NCBI GenBank assembly: GCA_947467145.1
Contig: CANIGJ010000015.1
Location: 34,394 to 98,393 of the forward strand
Source: Rhodospirillaceae bacterium
Lineage (GTDB): Bacteria > Pseudomonadota > Alphaproteobacteria > Rhodospirillales > UBA2165
Length of the DNA: 64,000 nt
Reading direction: 5' to 3'
Shown: positions 7,945 to 16,626 of the stretch, piece by piece
Position numbering within the stretch: position 1 is the first letter of the stretch
Layout of the letters: every line of letters begins with the position of its first letter
Translations under genes and position numbers: made by a program
The notes under the pieces: model-generated
Told to the model about the DNA's origin: nothing
The model's database searches: none
Seen by the model: the letters and a program-made list of their open reading frames with translations, nothing else

Positions 7945-8635
7945 TATTGACCTTTTTCATCATTTCCTCGGCGGCACGCTGTTCGGCCGCTCGTTTGGAC
8001 GCACCTTGTCCGTTCACCGGCGCAAAACCCTGGATCGTCACTTCGACCGTGAAGATCGGTCCATGATCGGGTCCTTCGCGCGACACTTCACGGTAGCTGG
8101 GTAGTGCTAGCCCGCGGCTCTGCACCCATTCCTGCAACGCGGTCTTGGCGTCCTTGGGCGGCGACGGCGTCTCCGCCAGCATAGCGCGCCAGGCGCCGCG
8201 AATAAAACGCGCTGCCGTCTCCAGCCCGCCATCGATGTAAAGCGCCGCGATGACGGCTTCGCAGGCATCGGCCAGGGTCGCCGGATTGTGGCGCCCGCCG
8301 CTGTCTTCTTCGCTGCGCGCCATGTTGATGTAGGTGCCGAGATCGATTTCGCCGGCGACGCGCGCCAAGGCTTCCTGGCGGACCAGCGCCACATGGCGGC
8401 GCGCGAGTTGGCCTTCGTTTTCGCCCGGAAAGGCCTCGATCAGCATGTCGGCGGCGACGAGGCCGAGGACGCGGTCCCCTAGGAATTCGAGCCGTTCATA
8501 GGACTTTTCCGAGGTGCCGCCGCCGGCATTGGCCAGCATGCTGGAATGCGTCACGGCACGTTCGAGCAGTTCGGGCTGCTTGAAGTCGTATCCGAGGCGG
8601 CGGGCGAGATCGCGCGCGGACGCCGGGGCGCCCAT
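7937..8635 (-). CDS. rnc: Ribonuclease III
   Basis: RNase III cleaves double-stranded RNA in rRNA precursors and mRNAs. The 232-residue protein starts at the ATG at 8635, four bases after the lepB stop; longer readings into lepB have no family-like sequence. The signature ERLEFLGDRVLGL is at residues 47-59, with Asp54 a metal ligand, and the second acidic cluster DACEAV is at 123-128. The dsRNA-binding domain fills the last ~65 residues, ending SKRAAEQRAAEEMMKK. Confidence 0.97.
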   Translation of the reverse strand: MGAPASARDLARRLGYDFKQPELLERAVTHSSMLANAGGGTSEKSYERLEFLGDRVLGLVAADMLIEAFPGENEGQLARRHVALVRQEALARVAGEIDLGTYINMARSEEDSGGRHNPATLADACEAVIAALYIDGGLETAARFIRGAWRAMLAETPSPPKDAKTALQEWVQSRGLALPSYREVSREGPDHGPIFTVEVTIQGFAPVNGQGASKRAAEQRAAEEMMKKVNNV

Positions 8636-8639
8636 CGAC

Positions 8640-9386
8640 CTAGTTAATTCCGTTGAAGAAGCGCGAGAAGCGCAGCACCGAGCCGAGTTTCCACACTTCC
8701 CAGAGCGGCGCCGAGCCGTTGGTGGAGAAGAACAGGAATTCCGCCCGTCCCACCAGGTTCTCGCGCGGGATGAAGCCGACTTCCATCGAGCGGCTGTCCT
8801 GCGAATTGTCGCGGTTGTCGCCCATGGCGAAATAATGGCCCGGCGGGACGGTATAGACGCCGGTGTTGTCGTTCGGGCCCTGGTCGCTCTGTTCGCAGAT
8901 GTAATGCGCGACGCCGTTCGGCAGGGTTTCGACATAACGTATCGCGCGGATGGCGAGACCGCGCGGGGCTTCGTCGTGGCAGGTATCGCGCACGCGTTCG
9001 CGCTGCACTGCGGTGCCGTTGATGTGCAGGATGCCGCCGATGACCTGGATGCGGTCGCCCGGCAGGCCGATCAGGCGCTTGATGTAATCGGTCTTGTTGT
9101 CGGCCGGCAGCTTGAAGACGACGACGTCGCCGCGTTGCGGCTCGGTGAAAAGCACGCGGTTGTCGCCGGGAATGAGCGGCAGGCTGAACGGCAAGGAATG
9201 CTTCGAATAGCCGTAGGAGAATTTGGAGACGAACAGATAGTCGCCGACCAGCAAGGTCGGCTCCATGGAGCCCGACGGGATATTGAACGGCTCGTAGCCG
9301 ATCGTGCGCACGCCGATGGCAATGACGACCGCATAGAGGACAGTTTTTACGAAGTCCTTGGTCGAGCTGACCGCGTTGGATCTCAT
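8640..9386 (-). CDS. lepB: Signal peptidase I
   Basis: This is the membrane serine protease that removes Sec and Tat signal peptides on the periplasmic side. The 248-residue reading starts at the ATG at 9386; an in-frame GTG at 9398 adds four residues, and neither has a clear Shine-Dalgarno. One N-terminal transmembrane helix (about 14-29) is followed by the nucleophile Ser40 in PSGSMEPTL and the general base Lys103 in YIKRLIGLPGD. Box E is GDNRDNSQDSR. The lepB-rnc-era order is conserved in proteobacteria. Confidence 0.95.
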   Translation of the reverse strand: MRSNAVSSTKDFVKTVLYAVVIAIGVRTIGYEPFNIPSGSMEPTLLVGDYLFVSKFSYGYSKHSLPFSLPLIPGDNRVLFTEPQRGDVVVFKLPADNKTDYIKRLIGLPGDRIQVIGGILHINGTAVQRERVRDTCHDEAPRGLAIRAIRYVETLPNGVAHYICEQSDQGPNDNTGVYTVPPGHYFAMGDNRDNSQDSRSMEVGFIPRENLVGRAEFLFFSTNGSAPLWEVWKLGSVLRFSRFFNGIN

Positions 9387-9489
9387 CAGGAATGCCACAA
9401 GGTTTTGAAACTACTACAAAATTCGGCGAAACGCGGGGGGATCAAGCCAGCCGAACCCCTCGAAGTCAAGGCCGGGCGCCGGTTTGCGA

Positions 9490-10668
9490 TCATTTCACAC
9501 CTGTCTCATCTATCCGGCGGGCCAGTTCGGCGATTTGGTTCGACCAATCCAGCTTGCGCATGAAGGCAGCCCCCGCCGCGCCGATGCGTTTGCGCTGCTC
9601 GGCATCGTTATAGGCCGCCTCCAGCGCCGCGATCGTCTCATCGAGGTCGGGTTCGCCCCAACCCTCGGTCCCGCCATAAGGCTCGTAGGGCGCGACGGGG
9701 CCCTGGATGTTCAGGGGATAGCAATGGCCCTCGCCCGCGATATCCAACTGCCCGGTATTCATGGCGAGGATCGACGGGATACCGGCTGCCATCGCCTCCA
9801 TGGCGACGAGGTTGGTCCCGGCCTCGCAACGATTGGGAAATAAGGCAACGTCGGCCGAGGCGAGGAAAGCGGGCATGGCGCGGTTCGGTGCGAGACCCAG
9901 ATCCTGGTAGGAGCCCGCCGGCACGCCATTGCGTTCCAGCCAGGCGCCGATGTTCAAAACGCCGTCGGCGCCCTCCTCCGGCTTGCCGTCGATATAACGC
10001 GATTGCGTGATGGTCGGCATGATGGCGGGCCATTGATTGCCCCAGGCGAACATGAGGAAAGCTTCAGGGTGGCGCGCCTGGAACGCGCGGAACGCGGCGA
10101 TGACGACGTCCTGCGCCTTGCGGTATTCGAGTTTGCCGCCCGAAAAGATGACGAAGCGATCTTTCAGGTGCTCGCTGCGCGGCTGCGGACGGAACAACTT
10201 GGTATCGACACCCTGCAAGACGGTGATGACGTGATTGAGCCCGCGCGCTTCCGCGATGTGCCGGTTCCACTGCGATCCAGTCACGATCAGATCGTAGCCG
10301 CGCGCGCGCGCCAGCCCATCCGCGCTGATATCGGTGTCTTCGAAAAAAATCACGCCGACATTCAACGTGCCGCGCGCGATCTGGTCTTCGATCGGCGGGT
10401 GAAAATCGTTGCGCAGCGCGTGCAGCACGGGGAAATCAAACTCGAGCACGCCGATCTTCTGCAACAGCTCGTCGAGATGCGGCTGACGCTGCAATACGGA
10501 TTTGAAGACCTGCAAAGCATCGGTATCAACGTCGAGCCGATGCGGCGTCATATACAAGACCGGATTGCGACCCTGCTTTTTCAATTGCAGGACGAGATTG
10601 GTGCCGTAGACGCCCCAGCCGGACAGGCTCGACGGTCGCCAGCCGACGGCGATGCTATCGGATGCCAT
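9490..10668 (-). CDS. GT4-family glycosyltransferase
   Basis: The 392-residue protein is a GT-B retaining glycosyltransferase. Its N-terminal domain opens WRPSSLSGWGVYGTNLVLQLKKQG (acceptor side). The C-terminal nucleotide-sugar domain carries the E-x7-E motif in RCEAGTNLVAMEAMAAGIP and an adjacent SGGKLEYRKAQD loop. It has no transmembrane segment. The ATG overlaps the acpS stop by one base (TAATG), so it is probably co-translated with acpS. A glycosyltransferase is not a usual member of the pdxJ-acpS-lepB-rnc-era cluster. Donor and acceptor are unknown; lipopolysaccharide or another surface glycan is possible. Confidence 0.85.
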   Translation of the reverse strand: MASDSIAVGWRPSSLSGWGVYGTNLVLQLKKQGRNPVLYMTPHRLDVDTDALQVFKSVLQRQPHLDELLQKIGVLEFDFPVLHALRNDFHPPIEDQIARGTLNVGVIFFEDTDISADGLARARGYDLIVTGSQWNRHIAEARGLNHVITVLQGVDTKLFRPQPRSEHLKDRFVIFSGGKLEYRKAQDVVIAAFRAFQARHPEAFLMFAWGNQWPAIMPTITQSRYIDGKPEEGADGVLNIGAWLERNGVPAGSYQDLGLAPNRAMPAFLASADVALFPNRCEAGTNLVAMEAMAAGIPSILAMNTGQLDIAGEGHCYPLNIQGPVAPYEPYGGTEGWGEPDLDETIAALEAAYNDAEQRKRIGAAGAAFMRKLDWSNQIAELARRIDETGVK

Positions 10669-11075
10669 TAAGTCGCAGTTTTCGGAACGGCGGTGATGAT
10701 GACGACCGCTTCGGCCATCGGATATTCGTCGGTGAGCGAAATATCGATCTGCGCCGTCATGCCGGCCGGCGTGATCTGGGCGAGACGTTCCTTGGCGCCG
10801 CCGGTCAGTTCCATCGTCGGCTTGCCGCCCTTCAGATTGATGACGCCCATGTCGCGATGAAACACGCCACGGCGAAAGCCAGTGCCGAGCGCCTTGGAAC
10901 AGGCTTCCTTGGCGGCGTAACGCTTGGCGTAGGATTCCACGCGCAGTAGCCGTCCTTCGGATTTTTCCTTTTCGACCTGGGTGAAGCAGCGGTCGATGAA
11001 ACGCTGGCCGAATTTCGCCAAGGTCTTTTCGATCCGTGTGATGTCGATCAGGTCGGTGCCGATACCCAAGATCAT
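10668..11075 (-). CDS. acpS: Holo-[acyl-carrier-protein] synthase
   Basis: AcpS transfers 4'-phosphopantetheine from CoA to apo-ACP, activating fatty-acid synthesis. The 135-residue protein has the two conserved motifs GIGTDLID (Asp8, magnesium ligand) and [16 protein letters not shown] (Glu57). It follows pdxJ by two bases, the common pdxJ-acpS arrangement, and overlaps the glycosyltransferase gene by one base. Confidence 0.96.
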   Translation of the reverse strand: MILGIGTDLIDITRIEKTLAKFGQRFIDRCFTQVEKEKSEGRLLRVESYAKRYAAKEACSKALGTGFRRGVFHRDMGVINLKGGKPTMELTGGAKERLAQITPAGMTAQIDISLTDEYPMAEAVVIITAVPKTAT

Positions 11076-11077
11076 GC

Positions 11078-11842
11078 TTAGGCGGACCGCTCACCGGCGC
11101 TTGCTGCACGCGCCTTGTCCATCAGCGCGCGCATGCGGCGGATGGCGCTGTCGAGGCCGCCGAAGATCGCTTCGCCGATCAGGAAGTGGCCGATATTGAG
11201 CTCGACGATTTCGGGGATCTCAGCGATCGGGCCGACATTGTCGAAGGTCAGCCCATGCCCGGCGTGGCATTCGAGCCCGATGCTTGCGGCATGACGTGCT
11301 GCCGTGCGGATGCGCTCAAGCTCGGCGTCGCGCGCCGCACCGTTGAGCAGGCAATAAGACCCGGTGTGCAGTTCCACGACGGGTGCGCCAATGGATTTGG
11401 CGGCGTCGAGTTGCACGGGATCGGGTTCGATGAACAGTGAGACGCGCACGCCGCGCTCGCGCAGCTTTGTCGCCAGCGGTTTCAGCCGGTCGTGTCCGCC
11501 GACAGCATCAAGCCCGCCCTCTGTCGTTCGCTCTTCGCGCTTTTCCGGCACGATGCAGGCCGCGTGCGGCCCGTGACGCAGCGCGATGGCGAGCATCTCG
11601 TCGGTTGCCGCCATTTCCAGGTTCAGCGGTAAGGTCAGATCGCGCATCAGGCGATCGATATCGCCGTCCGAGATATGGCGGCGGTCTTCGCGCAGGTGCG
11701 CGGTGATGCCGTCGGCCCCCGCCTTCTGCGCGGCGACGGCCGCGCGCACAGGATCAGGGAAATCGCCGCCGCGCGCATTACGGATGGTGGCGACGTGATC
11801 GACATTGATGCCGAGGCGAAGGGGGCGGCTCACGTTAGGCAT
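11078..11842 (-). CDS. pdxJ: Pyridoxine 5'-phosphate synthase
   Basis: PdxJ condenses 1-deoxy-D-xylulose 5-phosphate with 3-amino-2-oxopropyl phosphate in DXP-dependent vitamin B6 synthesis. The 254-residue TIM barrel shows the family opening [16 protein letters not shown], the [14 protein letters not shown] loop and the glycine-rich GHGLTFDNV phosphate-binding region. It heads the pdxJ-acpS-GT4 string and follows rsh by 38 bases. Confidence 0.97.
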   Translation of the reverse strand: MPNVSRPLRLGINVDHVATIRNARGGDFPDPVRAAVAAQKAGADGITAHLREDRRHISDGDIDRLMRDLTLPLNLEMAATDEMLAIALRHGPHAACIVPEKREERTTEGGLDAVGGHDRLKPLATKLRERGVRVSLFIEPDPVQLDAAKSIGAPVVELHTGSYCLLNGAARDAELERIRTAARHAASIGLECHAGHGLTFDNVGPIAEIPEIVELNIGHFLIGEAIFGGLDSAIRRMRALMDKARAASAGERSA

Positions 11843-11880
11843 TTCTTGAAGCTGGCCTCTTGAAGCTGATCGATCGCCGG

Positions 11881-14037
11881 CTATCCTCGCGCCCGTTCCA
11901 CCGAATTGATGGCGGAGGACGCACGGAGCGCCGCGATGATGTTGGTGAGCTGGCGGACGTCGCGCACCTGGATGTCGATCTTGAGATCGAAGAACTCGCT
12001 GGTGCGTCCCGTGACCTTCAGGTTCGAGATGTTGCCGTCGTTGCGCGCGATCAGGGTGGAGAGTTCACCCAGGCTGCCCGGCTCGTTCGTCACCGTGACA
12101 TCGAGGCGCGCGGTATGCACATCGTCGACGGCACTTTCATCCCAGGCGAGATCGATCCAGCGTTCCGGCGTGTCGGCGAATTCTTCGAGCGTTTCGCAAT
12201 CGATGGCGTGGACGTTGACGCCCCGGCCCTTGGAAATGATGCCGACGATGCGGTCGCCCGGCAGCGGCGTGCAGCAGCCGGCGAAATGCAGCGCCATGCC
12301 CGGGATCATGCCTTTGATCGGAATGCCCGGCTTGACCGGTTCGGTCTTCTTGCGCCGGCCAAGCGAGCGCGCGAACTCGATCACCTTGCCGTTCTTGCGT
12401 TTGTCTTTCTTGGTGCCGGGATAGACGGCCTCGACGACCTGACGCCCGGTGATTTCGCCCGAGCCGACTTCGGCGAATAGATCGTCGATGGAACTCATGG
12501 TGAAGAGCGTGAGCGCTTCCTTCAGCGCCTTGTCGGTCAACTCATATTGCTCGTCGCGGAACACGCGTTCGAGGATCGCCTTGCCGAGATTTTTGTATTC
12601 GTCGCGCTCGCGTTGACGCACGAAGCGGCGGATACGCGCGCGGGCGCGGCCGGTGACGACGAAATTCTCCCATACCGGCGACGGGGTCTGCGCCTTCGAC
12701 GTGATGATTTCCACCTGATCGCCATTGGCGAGTTCGGTGCGCAGCGGCACGGACCGGCCGTTCACTTTCGCACCGACGCAGGTATCGCCGATCGCGGAAT
12801 GCACGGCGTAGGCAAAGTCGACCGGCGTGGCGCCCGCCGGCAACGCGATGACGTCGCCCGCCGGGGTGAAGCAGAACACCTGATCGGGAAACATCTCGAG
12901 CTTGGTGTTCTCGAGGAAGTCGTCCGGGTTCGCCGCCTGTTCGAGAATATCGAGCAGTTCGCGCATCCATTGGAAATCGCGGCCCGCCGATTTGTCGGAA
13001 ACGCTTTGTTTGTATTGCCAGTGCGCGGCGACGCCGAGTTCGGCGATCTGGTTCATGTCGCGCGTGCGGATCTGCACTTCGATACGTTGGCGATCGGGGC
13101 CGATCACACCGGTATGGAGCGATTGGTAGCCGTTGCCCTTCGGCGTCGAGATGTAATCGCGAAACCGGCCGGGCACGACGTGATAGGCCTGATGGATGAT
13201 GCCCAGCGCTTTGTAGACGTCGCCGACATTGTCGACGAGCGTACGGAAGGCGATGACGTCGGCGACCTGCTCGAAGGAGATATTCTTCTTCTGCATCTTG
13301 CGCCAGATCGAATACGGCGTCTTTTCACGCCCGAAGATCTCGGCCGCCACGCCATTTTTCGCGAGCAAGTCTTTCAGTTCGTCGACGATGGCGGCGACGT
13401 TGTCCTTGCCTTCGTCGCGCAGGAACTTGATGCGCGCGAGGATGGAGCTGCGCGCTTCCGGATTGATCTCGGAGAACGCGAGGTCCTCCAGCTCATTCTT
13501 CATCTCCTGCATGCCGATGCGTTCGGCGAGCGGAGCGTAGATTTCCATCGTCTCGAGCGCGATCGAGCGACGCTTTTCGGGCTTCTTGATGTAATGCAGC
13601 GTGCGCATGTTGTGTAGCCGGTCGGCCAGCTTCACCAGCAGCACGCGGATGTCTTCGGACATCGCCAGTACGAGCTTACGGAAATTCTCGGCCTGATCGG
13701 AATGGTCCGATTGCAGCTCGATCCGAGCGAGTTTGGTCACGCCGTCGACGAGTTGGGCGACCTCATCGCCGAACAGTTCGCGGACCTCTTCGGTCGTGGC
13801 CTCGGTGTCTTCGATGGTGTCGTGCAGCAACGCCGTGATGATCGATTTGGAATCGAGCTTGTACTGCGTCAGGATGCCGGCGACTTCGAGGGGGTGCGAG
13901 AAATACGGATCGCCGGACGCGCGCTTCTGATTGCCATGCGCCTTCAGCGCGAAGACGTATGCTTTATTGATTGCGTCTTCGTCCGCAAATTTATCGTAAG
14001 CCTTGACCCGTTCGACCAGTTCGAACTGCCGAATCAC
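11881..14037 (-). CDS. rsh: Bifunctional (p)ppGpp synthetase/hydrolase (RelA/SpoT homologue)
   Basis: This is the stringent-response enzyme that makes and degrades (p)ppGpp. The 718-residue protein has an N-terminal HD hydrolase domain with intact LLHDTIEDT (HD at 72-73) and KLADRLHNMRTL. The synthetase domain follows, with RFRDYISTPKGNGYQSLHT and IEVQIRT. A TGS domain begins at VFCFTPAGDVIALPAGAT, and the C-terminus is an ACT domain (GSLGELSTLIARNDGNISNL). The intact HD motif predicts a bifunctional Rsh, as in most alphaproteobacteria. rpoZ lies 128 bases upstream; in E. coli the omega subunit and SpoT genes are likewise adjacent, and omega forms part of a ppGpp site on RNA polymerase. Confidence 0.97.
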   Translation of the reverse strand: MIRQFELVERVKAYDKFADEDAINKAYVFALKAHGNQKRASGDPYFSHPLEVAGILTQYKLDSKSIITALLHDTIEDTEATTEEVRELFGDEVAQLVDGVTKLARIELQSDHSDQAENFRKLVLAMSEDIRVLLVKLADRLHNMRTLHYIKKPEKRRSIALETMEIYAPLAERIGMQEMKNELEDLAFSEINPEARSSILARIKFLRDEGKDNVAAIVDELKDLLAKNGVAAEIFGREKTPYSIWRKMQKKNISFEQVADVIAFRTLVDNVGDVYKALGIIHQAYHVVPGRFRDYISTPKGNGYQSLHTGVIGPDRQRIEVQIRTRDMNQIAELGVAAHWQYKQSVSDKSAGRDFQWMRELLDILEQAANPDDFLENTKLEMFPDQVFCFTPAGDVIALPAGATPVDFAYAVHSAIGDTCVGAKVNGRSVPLRTELANGDQVEIITSKAQTPSPVWENFVVTGRARARIRRFVRQRERDEYKNLGKAILERVFRDEQYELTDKALKEALTLFTMSSIDDLFAEVGSGEITGRQVVEAVYPGTKKDKRKNGKVIEFARSLGRRKKTEPVKPGIPIKGMIPGMALHFAGCCTPLPGDRIVGIISKGRGVNVHAIDCETLEEFADTPERWIDLAWDESAVDDVHTARLDVTVTNEPGSLGELSTLIARNDGNISNLKVTGRTSEFFDLKIDIQVRDVRQLTNIIAALRASSAINSVERARG

Positions 14038-14128
14038 ACCCGGTCCTCCGCTTCTGCCATCGATACAGAAGCATTAACGCTACATCTTAATAGTTAATGT
14101 AGTTCGGATAGCGGGAAAAGGAAACGCG

Positions 14129-14150
14129 AACCGCAGATTTTTGCGGTTTT
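14129..14150 (+). other. 7-bp hairpin with T tail on the strand opposite rpoZ and rsh
   Basis: AACCGCA and TGCGGTT pair around a GATTTT loop and are followed by TT on the plus strand, in the rpoZ-rsh gap. It looks like a small intrinsic terminator but faces away from both genes. It could stop antisense transcription or simply be an mRNA hairpin between the two genes. Confidence 0.3.
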
Positions 14151-14165
14151 AAGCCAGTGACGACG

Positions 14166-14570
14166 TTATTCGTCGTCGCCGGCGTCGCCACCGTCGTCAT
14201 CGCTGTCGACATCGTCGTCGAAGCGCGGCGAGGAGTCCGAGCCGCCATCGCCCAGCAGGACGGCGGCGCTGGTCTGCGAGGCCAAGGTGGCAAAGTCGTC
14301 GGTCGCGGCGGCAATATCGATCTCTTCTTCCTGATCGTCGCGCTCGACATGCTTCTGCAGGCCTTTGATCAGGCTGTTTTCCAACTCGCCCAGATCGACA
14401 GTCTCGTCGGCGATTTCGCGCAAGGCCACAACCGGGTTCTTGTCGTTGTCGCGATCGATGGTCAGTTCGGCGCCGGCGGCCAGGCCGCGCGCCCGTTGGG
14501 CGGCGATCATCACCAGATCGAAGCGATTGGAGATCTTCTCGATGCAATCTTCGACGGTGACGCGAGCCAT
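14166..14570 (-). CDS. rpoZ: RNA polymerase omega subunit
   Basis: The omega subunit helps assemble RNA polymerase and contributes to ppGpp binding. The 134-residue protein has the family core [28 protein letters not shown] and [10 protein letters not shown]. The C-terminal ~50 residues are an acidic, low-complexity extension rich in Asp/Glu and Ser ([21 protein letters not shown]), so it is longer than the ~90-residue E. coli protein. The start is preceded by AAAGGAT. It is transcribed from its own promoter just after folK. Confidence 0.95.
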   Translation of the reverse strand: MARVTVEDCIEKISNRFDLVMIAAQRARGLAAGAELTIDRDNDKNPVVALREIADETVDLGELENSLIKGLQKHVERDDQEEEIDIAAATDDFATLASQTSAAVLLGDGGSDSSPRFDDDVDSDDDGGDAGDDE

Positions 14571-14610
14571 GCGGCGTATCCTTTGGCGACAAAAGGGTGT
14601 GGAGGCCGGG

Positions 14611-14640
14611 TTTATATAGCGATAAGGCCGCCCGATTCAA
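14611..14640 (-). promoter_or_regulatory. Sigma-70-type promoter of rpoZ
   Basis: On the minus strand TTGAAT (14640-14635) and TATAAA (14616-14611) are separated by 18 bases. They lie 41-70 bases upstream of the rpoZ ATG and directly after the folK stop. The match to TTGACA/TATAAT is 4/6 and 5/6. Confidence 0.5.
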
Positions 14641-14644
14641 GCAT

Positions 14645-15148
14645 TTAACTCCCTTTTAGGGGCCTGATCTGCTGATCCGGGGGCAATTGGGCGAGCAAAT
14701 CGGCGATGGCGGCCCCGGTCACGGGGTGGCGCCAATCGGGCGCAATATCGGCCAGGGGCCTGAGCACGAAGGCGCGACCGGCCATGCGCGGATGCGGCAC
14801 GATCAGTGCGGGGGCCTCGTCGATCATGCGATCGTGCCAGGCAATCAGGTCGATATCGGCGATCCGCGCCGCATTGGGGACGCTCCGCACCCGTCCCAAC
14901 CCCGCCTCGACCGCCAGGCAGGCCTTCATGGCGTCCTGCGGGCTCAGCCGGGTGTCGGCGACGCCGATGACGCAGTTCACATACCACGGCTGGTCTGACA
15001 CCGGCACCGGCGCGGTCTCGTAATACGGCGATTGGACCGTGGCGGCGAGACCCGCCTGGGCCAGCCGTTCGATGGCCGCACGGCAGTTCATGACGAGGCT
15101 GCCGAAGGCCTCGGACGGCAGATTTGAGCCTATTCCCAGGTAAATCAT
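14645..15148 (-). CDS. folK: 2-amino-4-hydroxy-6-hydroxymethyldihydropteridine pyrophosphokinase
   Basis: HPPK transfers pyrophosphate from ATP to 6-hydroxymethyl-7,8-dihydropterin in folate synthesis. The 167-residue protein shows YLGIGSNLPS at the start, ARIADIDLIAW (metal-binding DxD) and VPHPRMAGRAFVLRPLADIAP, the family signature. The gene is divergent from the NYN-domain gene. Confidence 0.95.
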   Translation of the reverse strand: MIYLGIGSNLPSEAFGSLVMNCRAAIERLAQAGLAATVQSPYYETAPVPVSDQPWYVNCVIGVADTRLSPQDAMKACLAVEAGLGRVRSVPNAARIADIDLIAWHDRMIDEAPALIVPHPRMAGRAFVLRPLADIAPDWRHPVTGAAIADLLAQLPPDQQIRPLKGS

Positions 15149-15252
15149 GGGCAGATCATGGATGAAGGGTCGTTGCTTGCTTCAACGTTTATGCTCGGTC
15201 ATAGTCGATGAGTCTTTCAACGAGCTGTACTCGTGCTTATTGGGGTGTCGCT

Positions 15253-15891
15253 ATGAATTTCTACCCATCGGAACGGATCGGATTGTTCATAGACGGCTCG
15301 AATCTTTACGCCGCTGCTCGCGCGCTGGGTTTCGACATCGATTACAAGCGCCTGCTGACGGTCTTTTCCTCCAAAGGGTACCTGATCCGGGCGTTCTATT
15401 ACACGGCCCTGGTCGACGATCAGGAATATTCGCCCATCCGCCCCCTGGTCGATTGGCTGGATTACAACGGCTACACCATGGTCACCAAGCCGACCAAGGA
15501 ATTCACCGACCCGTCGGGCCGGCGCAAGATCAAAGGTAACATGGATATCGAACTCGCCATCGACATGATGGAGATGCTCGATACCCTCGACCATATCGTC
15601 CTGTTCTCGGGCGACGGCGATTTCCGCCGGCTGGTCGAAGCCGCCCAGCGCAAGGGACGCCGCGTGTCGGTCGTCTCCACCATCAAATCCAAGCCGCCGA
15701 TGATCGCCGACGAATTGCGCCGTCAGGCCGATGTCTTCATCGAGCTGAACGACCTGCGCGCCGAGATCGAACGGCGCGGCGGGCATAGCCCGCATCCGCA
15801 TCATCCGCCGCACGAGGATGACGATTTCGACGATGCGGACGACGAGATCGTCTCGGTGCACGGCGTGCAGCGTTACGTGGGTTCCGTTTAG
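15253..15891 (+). CDS. NYN-domain (LabA/DUF88) protein, likely PIN-like ribonuclease
   Basis: The 212-residue protein, from the ATG at 15253, belongs to the NYN family related to PIN-domain nucleases. Conserved acidic residues are in LFIDGSNLY (Asp14), the GNMDIELAIDMMEM helix and LFSGDGDFRRLVEAAQRKG, which together would bind metal at an RNase active site. After the ~165-residue domain comes a His/Asp-rich tail (HPHHPPHEDDDFDDADDE). Orthologues are widespread in alphaproteobacteria; the RNA target is not known. It is divergent from folK. Confidence 0.88.
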   Translation: MNFYPSERIGLFIDGSNLYAAARALGFDIDYKRLLTVFSSKGYLIRAFYYTALVDDQEYSPIRPLVDWLDYNGYTMVTKPTKEFTDPSGRRKIKGNMDIELAIDMMEMLDTLDHIVLFSGDGDFRRLVEAAQRKGRRVSVVSTIKSKPPMIADELRRQADVFIELNDLRAEIERRGGHSPHPHHPPHEDDDFDDADDEIVSVHGVQRYVGSV

Positions 15892-15917
15892 CAGCAACGG
15901 TTGCTATAGGGTGCTGT

Positions 15918-16559
15918 ATGGCCCCTGCTCTACCCTCCGTTTCGCGCGACTGCACGCTCTGCCCGCGTCTCGTCACGTTTCGCAACGATCTCAGGATCGC
16001 CGAGCCCGACTGGCATAACGCGCCCGTTCCATCCTTCGGTTCACCCGAGGCAAAGCTGCTCATCGTGGGCCTCGCGCCCGGCATGCACGGCGCCAACCGG
16101 ACCGGGCGGCCTTTCACTGGCGACTGGGCCGGCGATCTGCTGTACGCGACGCTTCTCAAATACGGCCTCGCCACCGGCGAATACAAAGAAGATCCCAACG
16201 ATGGCCTGACCCTGGTCGATTGCCGCATCACCAACGCGGTGCGCTGCCTGCCGCCCGAGAACAAGCCGGTGGGGCAAGAGATCAATTCCTGCGGCAAGTT
16301 CCTGGCCCAAGAAATCGCCGCCATGCCCAAGCTCAAGGCGATCGTGGCCTTGGGCACGGTGGCGCATGGCGCGATTCTCGTCGCCAACGGGGAAAAACGC
16401 GGGGCCCGCAAATTCGCGCACGGTGCCCAGCATGGGCTGACCAATGGGCTGCTGCTGGCCGACAGCTATCACTGCTCGCGCTATAATACGAATACGGGCC
16501 GGCTGACCGAGCCCATGTTCCACGCGGTTTTTGAGGGTTTGCTGGCACGGCTCGTTTAA
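15918..16559 (+). CDS. Family 5 uracil-DNA glycosylase (UDGb), 4Fe-4S type
   Basis: The 213-residue protein removes uracil, and in characterised relatives hypoxanthine, from DNA. Motif A, GLAPGMHGANRTGRPFTGD (residues 51-69), is diagnostic of family 5, which lacks the usual catalytic Asp/Asn. Cysteines at 12, 15, 110 and 125 are placed to hold the iron-sulfur cluster. Motif C reads DSYHCSRYNTNTGRLT, where the usual HPS is HCS (residues 185-187). The start is the ATG at 15918, 26 bases after the NYN gene. Together with alkC and recO, it adds base-excision repair capacity to this region. Confidence 0.88.
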   Translation: MAPALPSVSRDCTLCPRLVTFRNDLRIAEPDWHNAPVPSFGSPEAKLLIVGLAPGMHGANRTGRPFTGDWAGDLLYATLLKYGLATGEYKEDPNDGLTLVDCRITNAVRCLPPENKPVGQEINSCGKFLAQEIAAMPKLKAIVALGTVAHGAILVANGEKRGARKFAHGAQHGLTNGLLLADSYHCSRYNTNTGRLTEPMFHAVFEGLLARLV

Positions 16560-16626
16560 ATATTCTGGCCTAGGCCGGGCGATATGCTATACCGCCGCCC
16601 ATTGAATTGTCCGGGGGTTTTAAGCC

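Noticed and set aside
12547..13617. Long open frame of 356 codons on the plus strand inside rsh
   Set aside because: It is the antisense shadow of a firmly identified Rsh coding region; high GC content opens such frames, and the translation shows no domain or ribosome-binding site.
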